This document shows, in pieces, positions 25,477 through 34,482 of a stretch of DNA of 64,000 nt. The position numbers and the translations under genes are program-made. The stretch covers positions 62,001 to 126,000 of the forward strand of contig NZ_DRFS01000022.1 of NCBI RefSeq assembly GCF_011050415.1, given 5' to 3'. The DNA is from Halomonas sp. (GTDB taxonomy: Bacteria; Pseudomonadota; Gammaproteobacteria; Pseudomonadales; Halomonadaceae). The number at the start of each line of letters is the position of its first letter. Positions within the stretch are counted from its first letter, which is position 1. The notes under the pieces were generated by a model. It was given only the letters and a program-made list of their open reading frames with translations. It was not told the origin of the DNA and ran no database searches.

Positions 25477-25971
25477 CTATAACGCTTTATACATAACGTA
25501 AGTATTTACAAGGCCAAGGCGTGCGTGTCGAAATGCGTTGGGGACAGTGCCTACAATGTTAAATCCTAGCTTTTGCCATAACGCAACGGCGATGTTATTG
25601 GTCGCCACTACGGCATTGAACTGCATGGCTAAAAAGCCAAGCGCTTTAGCCTGCTGCTGTGAATGCTCGCACATGGCGCGCGCTACGCCTTTTCCACGTG
25701 CGGCGGGGGTCACCATATAACCACAGTTGCATACATGGTTACCGGGGCCAGCCGCGTTGGCTTTTAAGTAGTAAGTCCCTAGGATCTGGGCGCTTTCATC
25801 CTTAACCACCAAGCTAGCTTTGGGCGCTTTACACCAAAGCTGCTGGGCAGCTTCATAGCTGATATCTGGATCAATCGCATAGGTTTCTTGCGCTTGCACA
25901 ATGGATTGAAACGTTGGCCAGAAGGAGGCGAAGTCATCTTCCGTGATTGGGGTGAAGGTCAGTGTCGTCAT
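25477..25971 (-). CDS. GNAT family N-acetyltransferase
   Basis: 164 residues. The acetyl-CoA site is AARGKGVARAMCEHSQQQA (Q/RxxGxA pattern) after the strand CNCGYMVTP, and the C-terminal ALWQKLGFNIVGTVPNAF block is typical of GNAT proteins related to L-amino acid and phosphinothricin acetylases. The substrate is unknown. Convergent with the DUF1415 gene, 44 bases between stops. Confidence 0.85.
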   Translation of the reverse strand: MTTLTFTPITEDDFASFWPTFQSIVQAQETYAIDPDISYEAAQQLWCKAPKASLVVKDESAQILGTYYLKANAAGPGNHVCNCGYMVTPAARGKGVARAMCEHSQQQAKALGFLAMQFNAVVATNNIAVALWQKLGFNIVGTVPNAFRHARLGLVNTYVMYKAL

Positions 25972-26051
25972 CAGCGAGGTTCCTGCGGCAGTCGTTAATC
26001 AATAGTCTTTAATTAATGGCAACGGTCAGTTAACGGTAAAAAGCGAGTAAT

Positions 26052-26360
26052 TTATATCAAGCGCCAGAATGCAGCGGTGGCCATGCCCGCGGTAATTGCG
26101 ATAAGCGGTTTGTGGGTAGTGAGCATCACCATTAGTGTGGCGACCAAGGCAAGACGCGCGCCCCAATCACCCTGAACGGCCAGTGGCAAGATGACGGCGA
26201 CCAGCACCGCCCCCGCCATGGCATTGATAAATCGTTCTACTTTCGGGCCGATGGGCACCCGTGACATCACCATAACGCCGCCCGCGCGGGTGATATAAGT
26301 CACTAGCGCCATCACTAAAATCGCCAATAGCGCGGTGGCTGGTGTCAGCGGTAGGTTCAT
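26052..26360 (-). CDS. azlD: Branched-chain amino acid exporter small subunit AzlD
   Basis: 102 residues with four hydrophobic segments and the conserved TYITRAGGVMVMSR stretch of AzlD proteins. It forms a two-component exporter with AzlC for branched-chain amino acids and analogues. Its start overlaps the azlC stop by four bases (ATGA arrangement), so translation is coupled. Confidence 0.88.
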   Translation of the reverse strand: MNLPLTPATALLAILVMALVTYITRAGGVMVMSRVPIGPKVERFINAMAGAVLVAVILPLAVQGDWGARLALVATLMVMLTTHKPLIAITAGMATAAFWRLI

Positions 26361-27061
26361 GACGCCGCCTTAGGTGTTGCAACGGGCAAACATAGCCCTG
26401 CAATACCGCCCGCCAGCGCGCCAACAATGACATGGGCATTAGTTGGTAAGAAATAGATCGCCAATAGCGCGGCTACGGCGGCCACGCTCCAGGGAATTAA
26501 CATCGAGAGCTGCGGTTTGCCGCCCACTAACATGGCGAGCAGAAAGCAGCCCATGATCACGTCCAGCCCGAAGCGCTCAGGCTCACTGATGCCGCTGCCA
26601 AACACTACGCCAAGCAGGGTGCCCAGCATCCAAGCGAGCCACAATGCAATGCCGCCGCCGACTAACATGCCAACGTTGCTTTCACCGCGGCGGTAATCTG
26701 CTGCCGCCATTGCCCAGTTGGAATCACTCATTAAACCCAGGCAAGCGTAGCGCTGCCCGGTAGGAAGGTGGCGTACCCAAGGGTAGAGCGCGGCCCCCAT
26801 TAGTAAGTGGCGGGCATTAATTGCAAACGTTGTCGCTATTAACGCCACCAGGGGAATAGTAGGGCCCCATAGTTCCAATGAGGCAAACTGTGCTGCGCCC
26901 GCAAATACCAATCCGCTCATCAGCAACGCTTCAAAACCCGTCAGACCTCGCTGAATAGCGGCAACGCCGAAAGCGAGGCCAAACGCGATCACGAACAGTG
27001 AAAGCGGCACCATTCGCTTAAAGCCCCAAAGCGTGCCCTGCGTGTCTAACTGAGCACTCAC
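26357..27061 (-). CDS. azlC: Branched-chain amino acid exporter large subunit AzlC
   Basis: 234 residues with the AzlC signature ([31 protein letters not shown], then [13 protein letters not shown] and [14 protein letters not shown]). Four-base overlaps join it both to azlD and to the flavin-dependent oxidoreductase upstream, so the three genes form one tightly coupled operon. The exporter relieves toxicity from amino acids or analogues; the link to the oxidoreductase is not known. Confidence 0.92.
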   Translation of the reverse strand: MSAQLDTQGTLWGFKRMVPLSLFVIAFGLAFGVAAIQRGLTGFEALLMSGLVFAGAAQFASLELWGPTIPLVALIATTFAINARHLLMGAALYPWVRHLPTGQRYACLGLMSDSNWAMAAADYRRGESNVGMLVGGGIALWLAWMLGTLLGVVFGSGISEPERFGLDVIMGCFLLAMLVGGKPQLSMLIPWSVAAVAALLAIYFLPTNAHVIVGALAGGIAGLCLPVATPKAAS

Positions 27062-28050
27062 CGAGCGGCCTCGGCAACGATCTCGTAGCTACGCATACGG
27101 TCGGCATGGTTATAGAAATCGCTATTGATCATCAGCTCATCTGCGCCGGTACGCGCCTGGAACTCTTCCAGCTCAGCTTTAACTGTTTCTGGACCGCCAA
27201 TAATCGCCGCGCCTAAAAACTGGCTGACCTGTGCCTGTTCAACCGGCGACCAGTCCAACTGCTCAACCGGTGGCTGTGACTGCGTAGGTTTGCCACGAAT
27301 TAGATTAAGAAACTTCTGCTGCGCGGTGGTGGCCAAGTAGTGCGCCATCGCATCGCTTTCAGCGGCCATCACGGGTAAACCCACCATGGCGTGAGGCTTA
27401 TCAAGGTGTGCAGATGGGCGGAAGTTGTCGCGGTATAAGCGTAGCGCTTCAAACAGATAGCCCGGCGCAAACTGAGCCGCAAACGCGAAGGGCAGGCCTA
27501 GCTTAGCCGCTAATTGAGCGCTATAGCCGCTGGAACCCAACAGCCAGATGGGCACATGGGTTCCTTGACCAGGCACTGCTTTTACACGCTGCTGGGGCTC
27601 TGCATCGTCTAAATAGCTGCGTAGCTCATTAAGCAATTGGGGGAAGTCATCGACACCTGCATGGGCGTTGCGGCGCATGGCCTGCATGGTAGCGCCATCC
27701 GAGCCAGGAGCGCGGCCTAAGCCCAAGTCAATACGGCCAGGGTAGAGCGTTTCCAAAGTACCAAACTGCTCAGCAATCACCAGTGGCGGGTGATTGGGCA
27801 GCATAATGCCACCACTTCCCACGCGGATGGTGGAGGTTTGCCCGGCCACGTGACCAATCAGCACGGCAGTGGCCGCGCTGGCGATGCCAGCAATATTGTG
27901 GTGCTCGGCTAGCCAGTACCGGGTATAGCCGAGTCGCTCGGTTAATTGCGCTAGTGCAACACTGTCGCGGAAAGTCTCTGCGGCGCTGCCGCCCTGGCGA
28001 ATAGGTGCCAGGTCAAGGACAGAAAGCGCCGTGGAAGCGAGTTGGCTCAT
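27058..28050 (-). CDS. LLM-class flavin-dependent oxidoreductase
   Basis: 330 residues with the luciferase-like fold. [22 protein letters not shown] near the start, the RYWLAEHHN motif and [23 protein letters not shown] are typical of the MsnO8/YhbW subgroup, which uses reduced FMN and oxygen. Substrates in this subgroup are mostly unknown. It is the first gene of the operon with azlC and azlD, overlapping azlC by four bases. Coupling to an amino acid exporter may be functional, but this is inference. Confidence 0.88.
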   Translation of the reverse strand: MSQLASTALSVLDLAPIRQGGSAAETFRDSVALAQLTERLGYTRYWLAEHHNIAGIASAATAVLIGHVAGQTSTIRVGSGGIMLPNHPPLVIAEQFGTLETLYPGRIDLGLGRAPGSDGATMQAMRRNAHAGVDDFPQLLNELRSYLDDAEPQQRVKAVPGQGTHVPIWLLGSSGYSAQLAAKLGLPFAFAAQFAPGYLFEALRLYRDNFRPSAHLDKPHAMVGLPVMAAESDAMAHYLATTAQQKFLNLIRGKPTQSQPPVEQLDWSPVEQAQVSQFLGAAIIGGPETVKAELEEFQARTGADELMINSDFYNHADRMRSYEIVAEAAR

Positions 28051-28189
28051 GGTTCACCTGCAAATTGATCGTCGTTGGCGCGTACAGCAAAATTACTTAG
28101 CGCGCTTGGTAATTAGACGTTATGCGGTCAGTACCGACGAATTGCAAGGTGTTAGTCATGCAGGTGCTGGCACGCTTTACGATTAACGT

Positions 28190-28876
28190 TCAATCAAGCG
28201 GCGGGGTAGGGCGAATAAGTATTTCATTCACATCGACATGGGCGGGTTGGGAGAGGGCGTAGATCACTGTATTGGCGATATCGCGATCTGCTAAGGCATG
28301 TTCAGGCGGTTCATCAAAAAATGGCGTGTCTACCATGCCGGGTTCAATCAGCGTGACGCGCATACCGGTGCCGCGTAACTCTTCACGCAAGTTATAGCCA
28401 ATGCCGGTGACTGCCCATTTTGTAGCGCTATACATCGAGCCAGGAATAGTCGTACGCCCCGCTGCGGAGCCGGTTAATAGCACATGGCCTTTGCTGCGCT
28501 TAAGCTGAGGTAAGCAAGCCTGTAAGGTGAGCCCAACGCCATAGATATTGGTAAGAATCATTTCACGCCATGCGTCTGGATCAGCTTCACTGAAACCACC
28601 CGGTGAACCTCCCCGGCCAGCATTAGCAAAGACCGCATCCAGGCGACCAAAGGTTTCAATCGCCTGTTCGACCATAGAGAGTTGTTGCTCTCTATTCGTT
28701 ACATCCAGCTTGCAAGTCAGGACGTTTTCCGGCCCTAGTTCTTGGGCCAGAGCAGTAAGTTTATCCACAGAGCGGGCAGCGAGTACCAGTTTGTAGCCTT
28801 CCCGGGAGGCCGCTCTTGCGGTGGCTGCGCCGATGCCACTGGATGCGCCGGTAATCAATAACACACCTTTATGCAT
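28190..28876 (-). CDS. SDR family oxidoreductase
   Basis: 228 residues from the ATG at 28876, which has AAGGAG seven bases upstream; a longer frame to 28945 has no ribosome site. The Rossmann cofactor motif TGASSGIG, NAG in VFANAGRG, the catalytic Ser of LLTGSAAGR and YSATK are intact. Classical SDR reducing or oxidising alcohols with NAD(P)H; the substrate is unknown. Downstream of nasR with a 78-base gap and probably separate from it in function. Confidence 0.88.
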   Translation of the reverse strand: MHKGVLLITGASSGIGAATARAASREGYKLVLAARSVDKLTALAQELGPENVLTCKLDVTNREQQLSMVEQAIETFGRLDAVFANAGRGGSPGGFSEADPDAWREMILTNIYGVGLTLQACLPQLKRSKGHVLLTGSAAGRTTIPGSMYSATKWAVTGIGYNLREELRGTGMRVTLIEPGMVDTPFFDEPPEHALADRDIANTVIYALSQPAHVDVNEILIRPTPPLD

Positions 28877-28954
28877 GTTTGCGCTCCTTGCTGAGTCGTT
28901 AGCCTGAGAAGCTTTCAGCATGGTCAATGCGTGACTATCTTGCAAACTTGCGCG

Positions 28955-30232
28955 TTATAAGCCTTTTTCTTTACGTTTCAACATAGCCGAGAGATCAAGA
29001 ATGGCTTGGGCCATATCCGCCATGCTTTTACTCTGATCCATCGAGGTTTTGCGCAAAAAACGGTAGGCCTCTTCTTCGCTCATGTCCTGATGGGCCATGA
29101 TCAATCCCTTGGCGCGCTCGATCAGCTTGCGTTCACGCAGGGCTTTACGGGTGTTTTCTAATTCATCGCTGAGTCCTTGCAGGCGGCCTGCCTGAGCCTG
29201 GGTAAGCTCAATTAATGAACGTCCTAAAGGCGACGTCAGCGCGCTAGCAGTTAAGTCGCCTAATGGCTGAGAGCCATTAAACGCAAGTAACTGTTCACAG
29301 GGAGCGGGTGTATAGCGGCCGGGCTCCGCTTTGGCTTTTTCCAGGTCATTCACAGCCTGAGCAATTTTGCGATGGCAGAGCGCGCTTAGCTGCACTATCA
29401 GCGCATCTTCCACCGTTTTGATCGTATCAATACGCAGCGTAGTGAGTTCATACCAGGTTTCTCCAAGCGTATCCGGTTTGTCGGTAGCCTGGTTTTTCAC
29501 CGCATGAGTACGCTGGCAGGCGATATCGCGGAGATGGCAAATACCCGCTAATGTGCGCGTTGATAACTCATTTTTCCATACCTGCCGCGCTTCAGATGAA
29601 GCAAACTCTGTAAAGGTATCAAAGCAGCGTTGCTGCTCATTCACGAGCTGATTGAGCAGCGCACGATGGGCTTCGTCAAAGTGACCATGGGTGAAACCAA
29701 ACGCGCCACAGGCGCGCTCTTGACCAGCCAGCTCTTTGCCCTGCATTAAATGGAAAATGGCCACCAACGCGCGGGTAATATCTGGGTCAGCAGACGTGTC
29801 GGCGGCCTCAAAAACAATGGCTAGTAATCCACTGATGAGCTGGTTAAATGCTTGAGTAGCTGCATCGGAAGAGATGGCAAAGGTATCAATTGCTTGACGA
29901 AGGGTGCCCAGCTCATCAAGGGCATGCCAAACCGCCGCAATGCGCCGCAATAAGCGAGCGGCGGCCTGCGGGCGGGCCTCGTGGCTAAGTGCTTCGAGCC
30001 GTTGGCGCATTAGCGTTTCGGCTTGCTGGCTGTGCTGGCGGTAAGTATCTCGGCGGGTTTTGAAACGCTGTCCTCGAGAAACAAGGTAAATCGTTGAAGC
30101 ACCTCGCTCACGCTGCAGCATATGAATAAAGCGGCTAATGTCACCGACAATATCGGCTGTCGTCGCTAGGTGCGTAAGGTTATCAATATCGCAACGAATG
30201 GCGGTTAAGAGCAATTGCTGTGCTGAAGACAT
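28955..30232 (-). CDS. nasR: Nitrate/nitrite-responsive antiterminator NasR (NIT + ANTAR)
   Basis: 425 residues from the ATG at 30232 with AAGGA seven bases before it; an in-frame start at 30250 has none. The N-terminal two thirds match the NIT sensor (helical, QRERGASTIYLVSRGQRF near residue 40, where nitrate-contacting arginines lie in Klebsiella NasR). The last 60 residues form an ANTAR domain (LRERKLIERAKGLIMAHQDMSEEEAYRFLRK). In Klebsiella oxytoca NasR binds a two-hairpin leader RNA and prevents termination when nitrate or nitrite is present. The matching leaders here lie before the two nas operons. It is encoded just downstream of narK. Confidence 0.93.
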   Translation of the reverse strand: MSSAQQLLLTAIRCDIDNLTHLATTADIVGDISRFIHMLQRERGASTIYLVSRGQRFKTRRDTYRQHSQQAETLMRQRLEALSHEARPQAAARLLRRIAAVWHALDELGTLRQAIDTFAISSDAATQAFNQLISGLLAIVFEAADTSADPDITRALVAIFHLMQGKELAGQERACGAFGFTHGHFDEAHRALLNQLVNEQQRCFDTFTEFASSEARQVWKNELSTRTLAGICHLRDIACQRTHAVKNQATDKPDTLGETWYELTTLRIDTIKTVEDALIVQLSALCHRKIAQAVNDLEKAKAEPGRYTPAPCEQLLAFNGSQPLGDLTASALTSPLGRSLIELTQAQAGRLQGLSDELENTRKALRERKLIERAKGLIMAHQDMSEEEAYRFLRKTSMDQSKSMADMAQAILDLSAMLKRKEKGL

Positions 30233-30269
30233 AAAAGATTCCTTGGGCACTCGCCGCCTGAAAGTAAGA

Positions 30270-30299
30270 CTCCCTGACGGTTTATAAGCCGTAAGGGAG
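30270..30299 (-). other. Hairpin between narK and nasR
   Basis: CTCCCT-(t)-ACGG, loop, CCGT-(c)-AGGGAG in the 72-base gap. It is followed leftward only by TCTTACTTTC, so it may be a partial terminator that lowers nasR expression relative to narK. Its loop does not fit the ANTAR rule. Confidence 0.5.
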
Positions 30300-30304
30300 C
30301 AAGA

Positions 30305-31657
30305 TTATCGTAATGATAGGGCGCCTGCCCCTGTTTCATCACCCGCCGCATCGCGGTAAGCCTCAGCCTCTTCGGCTTCGGTGGCATCGCTAAAGCGCAC
30401 AAGCAACACACACGATGCCAGTACCAGCACAGTGAGACCTAAATAGAACAACCCCTGTTGATAGCTCAGGCTTTCACTGCGGAAAAGAAATGCAGCGCCA
30501 ACGGCGCCAACGTTACCGCCAGCACCAACAATGCCCGCCACTGCCCCCAACGCTTTTTTATTGATAAACGGGACAACGCCATAGGTGGCCCCTTCGGCCA
30601 TCTGCACAAACAAACTAAACACTAGCATGATGCCAATCGCGAGGCTTAATACGTGCATCTGCGAGAATGCTATTAGGGCAAGACCTTCGCAAATCAACGC
30701 GATAAACAGCCAGCGTACCCGGCCCTTCAGGCCGCCTTGCTTGGCAAAAAGGTCCGAAAAAACGCCACCCAAGGTGCGGGCAAAAATATTCATTAGGCCG
30801 AATAAACCAGCGATTAGGCCAGCCGTGGCCAGCGTTAAATCGAACTTATCAAAGAAGTAGATAGCGGCAATATTATTAATCGTCAGCTCTACACCAAAGC
30901 AGAGGCCATAGACCACGAACAGCGCCCAAACACGGATATCTTTAGCAGCCGCTAAAAAGCTTTGACCTGCGCCATTTTCACCCGTTGCTTCAGGAAGTTC
31001 GCCTCGGGCACGTAGCTCGCTAAAGTTGCCATTTGGCGCATCTTGGGTAAACAGCCAATACCCGATGCCGGTAAAGAACATGACAACGCCTGGCACCATC
31101 ATGGCCAAGCGCCAGCCGAAAGCTTCGTTCACGCCCAGCATTAGCAGGCCGGAGAAGATTAGCGGCATCAGAATTTGTGTAGTACCGCCGCCAAGATTCC
31201 CCCAGCCTGCACTGGTGGCATTGGCGGTGCCAACCACATTAGGCGCGAACATCATGGTGGTATGGTACTGAGTAATCACGAAAGAGGCGCCGATAGCACC
31301 AATCGCTAAACGGGCCAGTAGGAAGGTTTCGAAGCTATTCGCTAAGCCGATACCCATGACTGGAAGGGCGCCTAACATCAGCAGACCGGTATAGGTTTTA
31401 CGCGGCCCAATGCGGTCGCAAAGCACGCCAATCACAAGCCGTACGATCACGGTAACCGCGACCGAGGCAATGATGGTATTGCCGATCTGTGTTTGGGTTA
31501 GCGAGAGGTCTTCGCGGACAATGGCCATTAATGGCGCAATGCCGAACCAGCCAAAAAAGCAGATATGGAATGCAAACCATGAAAAATGGAAAGCGCGCAT
31601 TTGCGGCGAGGAGAAATTGAACAGTCGTATACGGTTAGCTTTGTTGCGTATATCCAT
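30305..31657 (-). CDS. narK: Nitrate/nitrite transporter NarK (MFS, NNP family)
   Basis: 450 residues, twelve hydrophobic segments. The NNP signatures are visible: IGPRKTY between helices 2 and 3, and the two glycine-rich motifs (NATSAGWGNLGGG and the later GIVGAGGNVGAVGAAF), plus arginines in helices 2 and 8 expected to bind nitrate. It would import nitrate for NasA, or exchange nitrate and nitrite. Transcribed leftward with nasR, so sensing and uptake are genetically joined. A sigma-54 promoter match and NtrC-like box lie upstream, with a leader of about 155 bases. Confidence 0.95.
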   Translation of the reverse strand: MDIRNKANRIRLFNFSSPQMRAFHFSWFAFHICFFGWFGIAPLMAIVREDLSLTQTQIGNTIIASVAVTVIVRLVIGVLCDRIGPRKTYTGLLMLGALPVMGIGLANSFETFLLARLAIGAIGASFVITQYHTTMMFAPNVVGTANATSAGWGNLGGGTTQILMPLIFSGLLMLGVNEAFGWRLAMMVPGVVMFFTGIGYWLFTQDAPNGNFSELRARGELPEATGENGAGQSFLAAAKDIRVWALFVVYGLCFGVELTINNIAAIYFFDKFDLTLATAGLIAGLFGLMNIFARTLGGVFSDLFAKQGGLKGRVRWLFIALICEGLALIAFSQMHVLSLAIGIMLVFSLFVQMAEGATYGVVPFINKKALGAVAGIVGAGGNVGAVGAAFLFRSESLSYQQGLFYLGLTVLVLASCVLLVRFSDATEAEEAEAYRDAAGDETGAGALSLR

Positions 31658-31743
31658 GGGATGGCCTCACGGGGCATCAAACGAGTTTATCGTTACGCAA
31701 CGTCATTCAGGTGGAGCGCTGCGTAAGCAATTTACGAGAACTT

Positions 31744-31762
31744 GCCTTCACCGTTGAAGGGC
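31744..31762 (-). promoter_or_regulatory. Candidate ANTAR hairpin in the narK leader
   Basis: Leftward GCCCTTC / GAAGGC with one bulged C and the six-base loop AACGGT (A at 1, G at 4). It is nearly identical in loop to the nasA hairpin. No intrinsic terminator overlaps it; a CGTAA/TTACG hairpin follows without a T-tract. Control may be at translation, or the hairpin may be unrelated to NasR. Confidence 0.45.
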
Positions 31763-31823
31763 AGGTTCGACGCACTCGTACCCTGTTGGGCCTGGTCCAC
31801 GCCTACAACCACTAATGGAAATT

Positions 31824-31841
31824 ATGCAGATAATTTGCCAA
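31824..31841 (-). promoter_or_regulatory. Sigma-54 promoter of narK
   Basis: Leftward TTGGCAAATTATCTGCAT has TTGGCA at -24 and TGCA at -12 with ten bases between GG and GC. Start near 31815 gives a leader that contains the hairpin at 31744-31762. Confidence 0.6.
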
Positions 31842-31903
31842 ATGGAGTTTTGTGTATGAAATTCAGTTGTTTAAGTATTTTTCGCTTGCTGGATTTTGGT
31901 GTC

Positions 31904-31943
31904 AAAAAGCACGCATGCTGCATGGGTGGGCATGCAACATGCG
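31904..31943 (-). terminator. Terminator of the patatin-like gene
   Basis: Read leftward, 13-base arms beginning CGCATGTTGCATG and ending CATGCAGCATGCG (one mismatch, six-base loop) are followed by TGC and five T residues, 49 bases past the patatin stop. Confidence 0.65.
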
Positions 31944-31946
31944 CTC

Positions 31947-31963
31947 TGCGTCATTTTGGTGCT
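31947..31963. promoter_or_regulatory. NtrC-like box upstream of narK
   Basis: Leftward AGCACCAAAATGACGCA matches the glnA-type NtrC site in 13 of 17 places (GCAC-N-AAAATG core kept). It is about 110 bases upstream of the sigma-54 promoter. Confidence 0.4.
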
Positions 31964-31991
31964 TAAACGGCTGGGATGATGAGCATAGGGG

Positions 31992-33011
31992 TTATTCGTG
32001 GAGGTAGACGGTATCAATATCCAACGTAGAGTAGTTGCCAATAGCATCAAAGTTTTCGCTTAGCCAGCGCTCTGCGGCAGCTTGGCCTTGCTCAAATAGG
32101 TGACATAAGAATGGCCATTCAGAATTTGATTTGCTGGAGACCGAAAGATCTTCAAGCGCTTGTTCGCCACTAATGCGGTGAAACAGTGCCTGTTGATAGC
32201 AGTTTTCAATGCCTTGTTCATCAAGCGCATGCTTAAGTAATGCGATCATGCGTATCTCTTTAATCAGCGCTGAATTAAAGGTGATCTCATTAAGACGGTT
32301 CATAATAGCCGAGGCTGTCGTCGGCACTTCATTACGGCTGATGGGGTTAATCTGGATCAGCATGATATCCCGCGCACTACACTCTTCCATTAAGGGAAAC
32401 AGGGCGGGGTTGCCCATATAGCCGCCGTCCCAGTACGCTTCGCCGTCAATTTCTACCGCTTGAAACATAAACGGCAAGCAGGCGGAGGCCATGACAACAT
32501 CAACGCTCATCTCTTCGCGGCGGAAAACGCGCTGTTTACCTGAGCGTACGTTGGTTGCTGCGATAAATAGCTTCAACTGCTCACACTGTCGTACACGATC
32601 AAAATCAATGTGACTGAGCAGGATGTCGCGTAGCGGATTAATATTGAGCGGATTAAGTTGATAGGGCGAAACAACGCGGCTCAAAAGGTCCATGGCGATA
32701 AAACCTGGCGAATTATCCAGGCTCCAATTGCCGGTTAGTACATCCATGGGGGAGCGGCGAATAGGGCTCGCCATGCCTGCTCGGCTGACCGCCTTCCAAA
32801 AATCATGAAGCGCTTGGCGTGCGGTCTGTTTGTCACCGCGCGTTAGCGCATCAGCCATCACGACGCCATTCATTGCCCCCGCGCTGGTGCCGCTGATGCC
32901 CTCTATCTCAATGCGATCATCCGCCAGCAGACGATCAATCACGCCCCAGGTATATGCTCCGTGTGCGCCGCCGCCCTGTAAGGCGAGGTCTAGCTTTTTG
33001 ACCGCTGTCAT
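31992..33011 (-). CDS. Patatin-like phospholipase
   Basis: 339 residues. The oxyanion loop GGGAHGAYTWG, nucleophile GTSAG (GISGTSAGAMNG) and the catalytic Asp in DGGYMGNPALFPL form the Ser-Asp dyad. No signal peptide or membrane segment, and no POTRA or barrel domain, so it is probably a cytoplasmic or inner-face esterase acting on phospholipids or stored polyhydroxyalkanoate-associated lipids. The C-terminal 100 residues are family-typical but unassigned. Monocistronic, followed by the terminator at 31904-31943. Confidence 0.9.
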   Translation of the reverse strand: MTAVKKLDLALQGGGAHGAYTWGVIDRLLADDRIEIEGISGTSAGAMNGVVMADALTRGDKQTARQALHDFWKAVSRAGMASPIRRSPMDVLTGNWSLDNSPGFIAMDLLSRVVSPYQLNPLNINPLRDILLSHIDFDRVRQCEQLKLFIAATNVRSGKQRVFRREEMSVDVVMASACLPFMFQAVEIDGEAYWDGGYMGNPALFPLMEECSARDIMLIQINPISRNEVPTTASAIMNRLNEITFNSALIKEIRMIALLKHALDEQGIENCYQQALFHRISGEQALEDLSVSSKSNSEWPFLCHLFEQGQAAAERWLSENFDAIGNYSTLDIDTVYLHE

Positions 33012-33150
33012 ATGCTCTTTCCCATTGCGACTAGTGAAAAATTGGTAGCAGTGGGTTCAGCATGGCATAGGCTAACCAGTAAGACGATACGCTATTTCAA
33101 AGATGATATATCTGATCAAGGCCATTATCTGTTTGGAGTATGAGCTGCTG

Positions 33151-34332
33151 CTAAGGAGCGCCTGCTAACGGTAAGTGGTTGGAAGGATAAGGTGCTTCAT
33201 AGACGGCATGCTCCATAAGATTATTCAACTGAAGGGCGAGCTGCTCGCTCGCCTCTTCCATCACCCCGAGGGCAGCCAGTTGAGCGTTTCGATCACCCAT
33301 ATGAGCAAATTTAAGCGCCTCAGCACCGCTTTCATGCATACGCCTATGGGGGCCGGCTAATGCACGATAAGCATCCGTTCTTGCATAGCGACGATGGCCT
33401 TCGCCATGGTAATACCAGCGGCCTAAGCGGCACTGGTGATGATCTTCAAGCGTTGCGTCTGTGTTTGCTGAGAGAAGTTGCTTATAAATTTGGCACTTCC
33501 ACACCGCATGATCAAGCTTAGCGGAGTGAAGGAATGCCGCCGTGGCGCTGTGATGAATGACTTTATGCATGTGCCTTGTTTGATCACATAGCTGGTTGAC
33601 TGCGTGCTTAGCCGATAACGCTACGTTAGCTGTTTCTGAAGTGGCTTGGCGCTTCAGTGACAATGCTTTCGAGTGCTCTCTAACCTGGCTATTGATCTGC
33701 TCCATCAATTGGCTCAACTGGTGGCTCAATTGATGCATTTGCAATGCTAGACGGTGAATATCATCCGCAATGACTGCTAAGCCCGGTGAAGGCTGTGTTT
33801 GGCTAATTGGTTGGCTTTGACTGTTCGATCGACAGTAACTGTCCGGTTGGTTATGGCTTTCAAGTAAACCTTGGCTATGAGCCGTTTCTAACGCCGCGTT
33901 CACCGCCAGCGCTTGGGCGTGGCCTGCATTACGGGCGAGAGCAACCTGCAATTGACTGAGAGCGTGCAGCGTTTTGGCTAACACCAGCGGAGAGGCGGGC
34001 AGCTCGTTAGCATTTTCGGAGGTTTGACAGCGCAGGTTCAGCGTTTCAACCGCCTGCTCGGCTGTGGCAATAAGCTTAAGCGTCTCTGTTAAGGTAGCGC
34101 GCTCACCTGCTAGCTGATCAGCATGCTCTTGAATACCTGTGCTCAAGGAGGTCAGCATGCCTGCCCCCCTGGCTTGCAGCATGCCAATTGATTGCGACGG
34201 TTTCATCATGCTTATCAAACGGCAGCTGGGTGAAGGCGTCGTTGCTTCAAGCTGTGCACGCAAATCCGCGAGCTCTTGTTCTAAACGGCGAATTTTTTGG
34301 TAGGGATGCATAAAGGTGAACATGTCAGACAC
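33151..34332 (-). CDS. Soluble CZB-domain protein with degenerate chemoreceptor signalling region
   Basis: 393 residues without membrane segments. An N-terminal coiled coil (YQKIRRLEQELADLRAQLE) leads to a methyl-accepting-chemotaxis-like helical hairpin, whose tip is altered (NAALETAHSQG and GLAVIADDIHRLALQ instead of the standard tip with EVR and R-L-A). The C-terminal CZB domain has all four zinc ligands: His275, Cys301 (in CRLGRWYY), His329 and His333. CZB domains sense zinc release by hypochlorite in other bacteria, or control diguanylate cyclases. A stretch rich in Ser, Gln and Asn (about 160-185) interrupts the hairpin. The signalling partner is not nearby. Confidence 0.75.
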   Translation of the reverse strand: MSDMFTFMHPYQKIRRLEQELADLRAQLEATTPSPSCRLISMMKPSQSIGMLQARGAGMLTSLSTGIQEHADQLAGERATLTETLKLIATAEQAVETLNLRCQTSENANELPASPLVLAKTLHALSQLQVALARNAGHAQALAVNAALETAHSQGLLESHNQPDSYCRSNSQSQPISQTQPSPGLAVIADDIHRLALQMHQLSHQLSQLMEQINSQVREHSKALSLKRQATSETANVALSAKHAVNQLCDQTRHMHKVIHHSATAAFLHSAKLDHAVWKCQIYKQLLSANTDATLEDHHQCRLGRWYYHGEGHRRYARTDAYRALAGPHRRMHESGAEALKFAHMGDRNAQLAALGVMEEASEQLALQLNNLMEHAVYEAPYPSNHLPLAGAP

Positions 34333-34482
34333 CTGCGCAAGAAAATTGCTATATGTGTTTATTTGTTACGAAGTATTGCAGATGAGTGTTCTTGGGGCCT
34401 GCTTTAAATGTAGATAGTGAAGAAAATGAGCTGCTAAATGAGCCAAAAGGCTTAAATGATGGAAGATGAAACGACCAAACAA

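Noticed and set aside
31744-31762. Reading the narK leader hairpin as a plain terminator
   Set aside because: No T-tract on either side; it is kept only as a candidate ANTAR-type hairpin.
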